NCBI GenBank assembly: GCA_017399905.1 | Contig: JAFQAR010000031.1 | Location: 117,407 to 181,406, forward strand | Length of the DNA: 64,000 nt | Direction of reading: 5' to 3' | Origin: Bacteroidales bacterium | Lineage (GTDB): Bacteria > Bacteroidota > Bacteroidia > Bacteroidales > UBA932 | Part shown: positions 62,164 to 64,000 of the stretch, in pieces | Layout: every line of letters begins with the position of its first letter | How positions within the stretch are numbered: the stretch's first letter is position 1 | The notes under the pieces: generated by a model | What the model was told of the DNA's origin: nothing | Databases searched by the model: none | The model's input: only the letters and a program-made list of their open reading frames with translations | Translations under genes and position numbers: made by a program

Positions 62164-63472
62164 GATGAAGAGAATACTTTATATTGTTGCAGCAGCTCTC
62201 ATGCTGGCTGGCTGCTCGGAAGACAGGTCCGGCATACTCAAGGTATACAACTGGGCCGACTACATAGATGAAGACCTCATCGGGGAATTCGAGGAATGGT
62301 ATGAGGAACAGACGGGAGAAAGCGTCGAGATCATCTACCAGACCTTCGACATCAACGAGACGATGCTGTCGAAGATCGAATTCGGGCAGGAGGACTATGA
62401 CGTCGTCTGCCCGTCGGACTACATAATAGAAAGAATGTTGAAGAATGACCTCCTGCTTCCGCTGGAAAGGGATTTCGGTGACACTCCCGACTATCTCGAC
62501 AATGTCGGTCCGTATCTGGCCGGAAAGATGAGCGAAATCGAAGGAAACGGCAAGGATGCCAACGACTACTGCGTGGCATACATGTGGGGCACGGTAGGAC
62601 TCATCTACAACCCTAAATATATTTCCGACGAGGAAGTAAAGGACTGGGATGTACTCAGAAACCCTGATTACAAGGGCAAGGTGCTCATGAAGGATGCATT
62701 CCGCGACGTATATACATCCCTGCTCATAGCCCTCAATAAAGAGGCTCTGGACAAAGGGGAAAAGGATCTCAGGTCCCTTGCCTTCGACATTTCCGACGAA
62801 TCCATAGCCCTTGTAGAGAACTATCTGAACTCATTCAGGGAATCTGTATGCGGATGGGAAGCTGATTTCGGAAAGGAGCAGATGACCAAGGAACTCGCAT
62901 GGATCAACCTTTCATGGAGCGGAGATGCCCAGTGGGCTATCGATGAGGCCGCCGAGATAGGCATGGAACTGCGCTATGCCGTCCCTGAAACAGGAAGTTC
63001 CGTATGGTTCGACGGATGGGTGATTCCGAAATATGCTAAGAACGTCAAGGCGGCAAGATATTTCATCAACTTCATGTGCAAGCCTGAGAATGCGATCAGG
63101 AACATGGACATGACAGGATACGTAAGCGCCATCGGAGGTTCCGAGATCCTCGAATACATGACAGATCCCGAGGAGTATGATCCTATCGACGTAAGCTATT
63201 TCTTCGGAGAAGAGGCCGACAGCGTCTGCATAAACCCAGTCCTCTATCCGGACAAGGCCATCGTCGAAAGATGCGGAATGATGCATGACACCGGAACGGA
63301 AGAACTGCTGAAGATGTGGTCACGCGTCAAGGGAGACAGTGCATCTGCATGGACATACATACTCATCTGCCTCGTGTTTGCAGGCCTTATTTCCGCAGTG
63401 ATAGTCAAATACGCCAAGAAGAGATACAGAAGGAAGAGATATGCGAAGAAGAGGAGGAAGAACAGAAGATAA
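62150..63472 (+). CDS. potD: Polyamine-binding protein PotD with a C-terminal membrane anchor
   Basis: A 440-residue substrate-binding lipoprotein. An ATG at 62165, one base after the potC stop, may be the true start and gives the compact signal MKRILYIVAAALMLAGC. The binding domain is typical: LKVYNWADYIDEDLIGEFE, YQTFDINETMLSKIE, DYDVVCPSDYIIERM, GTVGLIYNPKYIS, NLSWSGDAQWAIDEA and FDGWVIPKYAKNVKAARYFI. After about residue 390 there is an added hydrophobic helix (AWTYILICLVFAGLISAVIV) and a very basic tail, so the protein seems held in the membrane at both ends. It is the last gene of the operon; a terminator follows. Confidence 0.92.
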   Translation: MTKNKMKRILYIVAAALMLAGCSEDRSGILKVYNWADYIDEDLIGEFEEWYEEQTGESVEIIYQTFDINETMLSKIEFGQEDYDVVCPSDYIIERMLKNDLLLPLERDFGDTPDYLDNVGPYLAGKMSEIEGNGKDANDYCVAYMWGTVGLIYNPKYISDEEVKDWDVLRNPDYKGKVLMKDAFRDVYTSLLIALNKEALDKGEKDLRSLAFDISDESIALVENYLNSFRESVCGWEADFGKEQMTKELAWINLSWSGDAQWAIDEAAEIGMELRYAVPETGSSVWFDGWVIPKYAKNVKAARYFINFMCKPENAIRNMDMTGYVSAIGGSEILEYMTDPEEYDPIDVSYFFGEEADSVCINPVLYPDKAIVERCGMMHDTGTEELLKMWSRVKGDSASAWTYILICLVFAGLISAVIVKYAKKRYRRKRYAKKRRKNRR

Positions 63473-63500
63473 GACCGTCCTCTTCAACTTGAAATGAAAA

Positions 63501-63532
63501 CGTCCGCCGGAGATTTCCAGCGGACGTTTTTT
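63501..63532 (+). terminator. Rho-independent terminator after potD
   Basis: CGTCCGC (63501-63507) pairs with GCGGACG (63520-63526), followed by TTTTTT. It ends the pot operon and lies right against the 3' end of the tRNA gene on the other strand. Confidence 0.88.
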
Positions 63533-63533
63533 G

Positions 63534-63608
63534 TGGTCCCTGCAGGGCATGATCCTGCGACCCCCTGATTATGAGTCAGGTGCTACTAACCAACTGAGCT
63601 AAGGGACC
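63534..63608 (-). tRNA. tRNA with CAU anticodon (Ile2 or elongator Met)
   Basis: Read on the minus strand, the 75-nt gene has acceptor GGTCCCT/AGGGACC, a D-arm with AGCTCAGTTGGTTAGTAGC, anticodon loop CTCATAA on a CCTGA/TCAGG stem, and T-stem GCAGG/CCTGC. The acceptor and GACTCATAATC are close to the isoleucine tRNA whose C34 becomes lysidine, but an elongator methionine tRNA cannot be excluded. CCA is not encoded. The T-loop reads ATCATGC, with A54 and T58 in place of the usual T54 and A58. Confidence 0.88.
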
Positions 63609-63618
63609 AAAGAACTTA

Positions 63619-63660
63619 ATTTGCAGTGGTTCGGAATGGTTACCGAACCACATTGCAAAT
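63619..63660 (-). other. Strong hairpin between rpsJ and the tRNA gene
   Basis: GTGGTTCGG (63626-63634) pairs with CCGAACCAC (63643-63651) around an 8-nt loop, and the outer TTTGCA/TGCAAA-like arms extend the stem. No T-run follows on the minus strand, so it may be a weak terminator, an RNA-processing signal or the 5' leader of the tRNA transcript. Confidence 0.55.
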
Positions 63661-63663
63661 ATA
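63656..63663 (-). promoter_or_regulatory. Possible -7 element ahead of the tRNA
   Basis: TATATTTG on the minus strand fits TAnnTTTG and would start transcription within the hairpin leader. No clear -33 TTTG is seen. Confidence 0.3.
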
Positions 63664-63685
63664 ATACTTTTTTCGATTAATCCGA

Positions 63686-63994
63686 TTAGTTGAGCTTGAT
63701 TTCAACCTCAACACCTGAAGAAAGTTCGAGCTTCATGAGAGCATCTACAGTCTTAGGAGTTGAATCGTAAATGTCAAGAAGACGGCAGAAAGAGTTGAGC
63801 TCGAACTGCTCACGTGACTTCTTGTTTACGAAAGTCGAGCGGTTGACAGTGAAGATCTTCTTGTGAGTCGGAAGCGGAATAGGTCCGTTCACGCGAGCAC
63901 CTGTAGCAGATACTGTCTCAACGATCTTCTTTGCTGACTTGTCAACAAGCATGTGATCGAATGATTTGAGTTTAATTCTAATTATCTGGCTCAT
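63686..63994 (-). CDS. rpsJ: 30S ribosomal protein S10
   Basis: A 102-residue protein of the standard S10 length, beginning [20 protein letters not shown], with [20 protein letters not shown] and [20 protein letters not shown]. It is part of the 30S head and also serves in transcription antitermination (NusE). In most bacteria rplC follows directly; here the next element downstream is a hairpin and a tRNA, and then the convergent pot operon. Upstream neighbours are outside the window. Confidence 0.97.
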   Translation of the reverse strand: MSQIIRIKLKSFDHMLVDKSAKKIVETVSATGARVNGPIPLPTHKKIFTVNRSTFVNKKSREQFELNSFCRLLDIYDSTPKTVDALMKLELSSGVEVEIKLN

Positions 63995-64000
63995 ATCAAA

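Overview
The window reads as chromosomal DNA of a Bacteroidales bacterium, probably gut-associated. The evidence is the SusC/SusD pairs, DUF1735 surface lipoproteins, a FecR/ECF-sigma pair, a one-protein hybrid two-component regulator, promoter elements of the TAnnTTTG type and almost no strong Shine-Dalgarno sites. Species cannot be fixed from this sequence. Most of the window is accessory glycan metabolism; only the two ends look like core genome.

Layout. (1) 1-745: partial aminopeptidase P, minus strand. (2) 859-7981: plus-strand cluster of GH115, an exported dipeptide epimerase, a CBM9-like protein and GH2. (3) 8045-19795: minus-strand PUL 1, made of a FecR anti-sigma factor, STN-type SusC, SusD, GH18, two DUF1735 surface lipoproteins and a DUF1573 protein. 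Its parts resemble the Bacteroides high-mannose N-glycan PULs. (4) 19976-24526: the ECF sigma partner of that anti-sigma factor, displaced by a visibly AT-rich cargo of about 3.96 kb. A 108-bp direct repeat of the sigma gene's 5' end bounds the cargo. The cargo holds an S74-type protein, a lipoprotein with a zinc-protease motif, a small unknown protein in one intact and one broken copy, and an IS110/IS1111-type remnant. (5) 24752-25843: an Rpn/PDDEXK transposase-like gene. (6) 25922-36289: a broken metallophosphoesterase copy, a sialate O-acetylesterase-like esterase, GH76 and GH97 (minus), then CotH and GH27 (plus). (7) 36374-53811: minus-strand PUL 2 with GH125, an EEP-SGNH fusion, GH92, a DUF4091 protein, SGNH, SusC, SusD, a DUF1735 lipoprotein, a metallophosphoesterase and GH97. 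(8) 54048-58016: the divergent hybrid two-component regulator, whose phosphorelay residues are lost. (9) 58192-63472: a beta-barrel protein gene followed by potABCD. (10) 63534-63994: a CAU-anticodon tRNA and rpsJ.

How it works together. PUL 1 should bind and cut N-glycans (GH18 endoglycosidase) under sigma/anti-sigma control. PUL 2 and the flanking GH76, GH27 and GH97 genes supply an alpha-1,6-mannan endo/exo pair, an alpha-mannosidase, alpha-galactosidases, esterases and phosphoesterases. Together they fit a decorated fungal (galacto)mannan or mannoprotein as substrate; this is inference from family content.

The strongest unusual signals are the sigma locus opened by a repeat-bounded cargo and the hybrid regulator without a phosphorelay.
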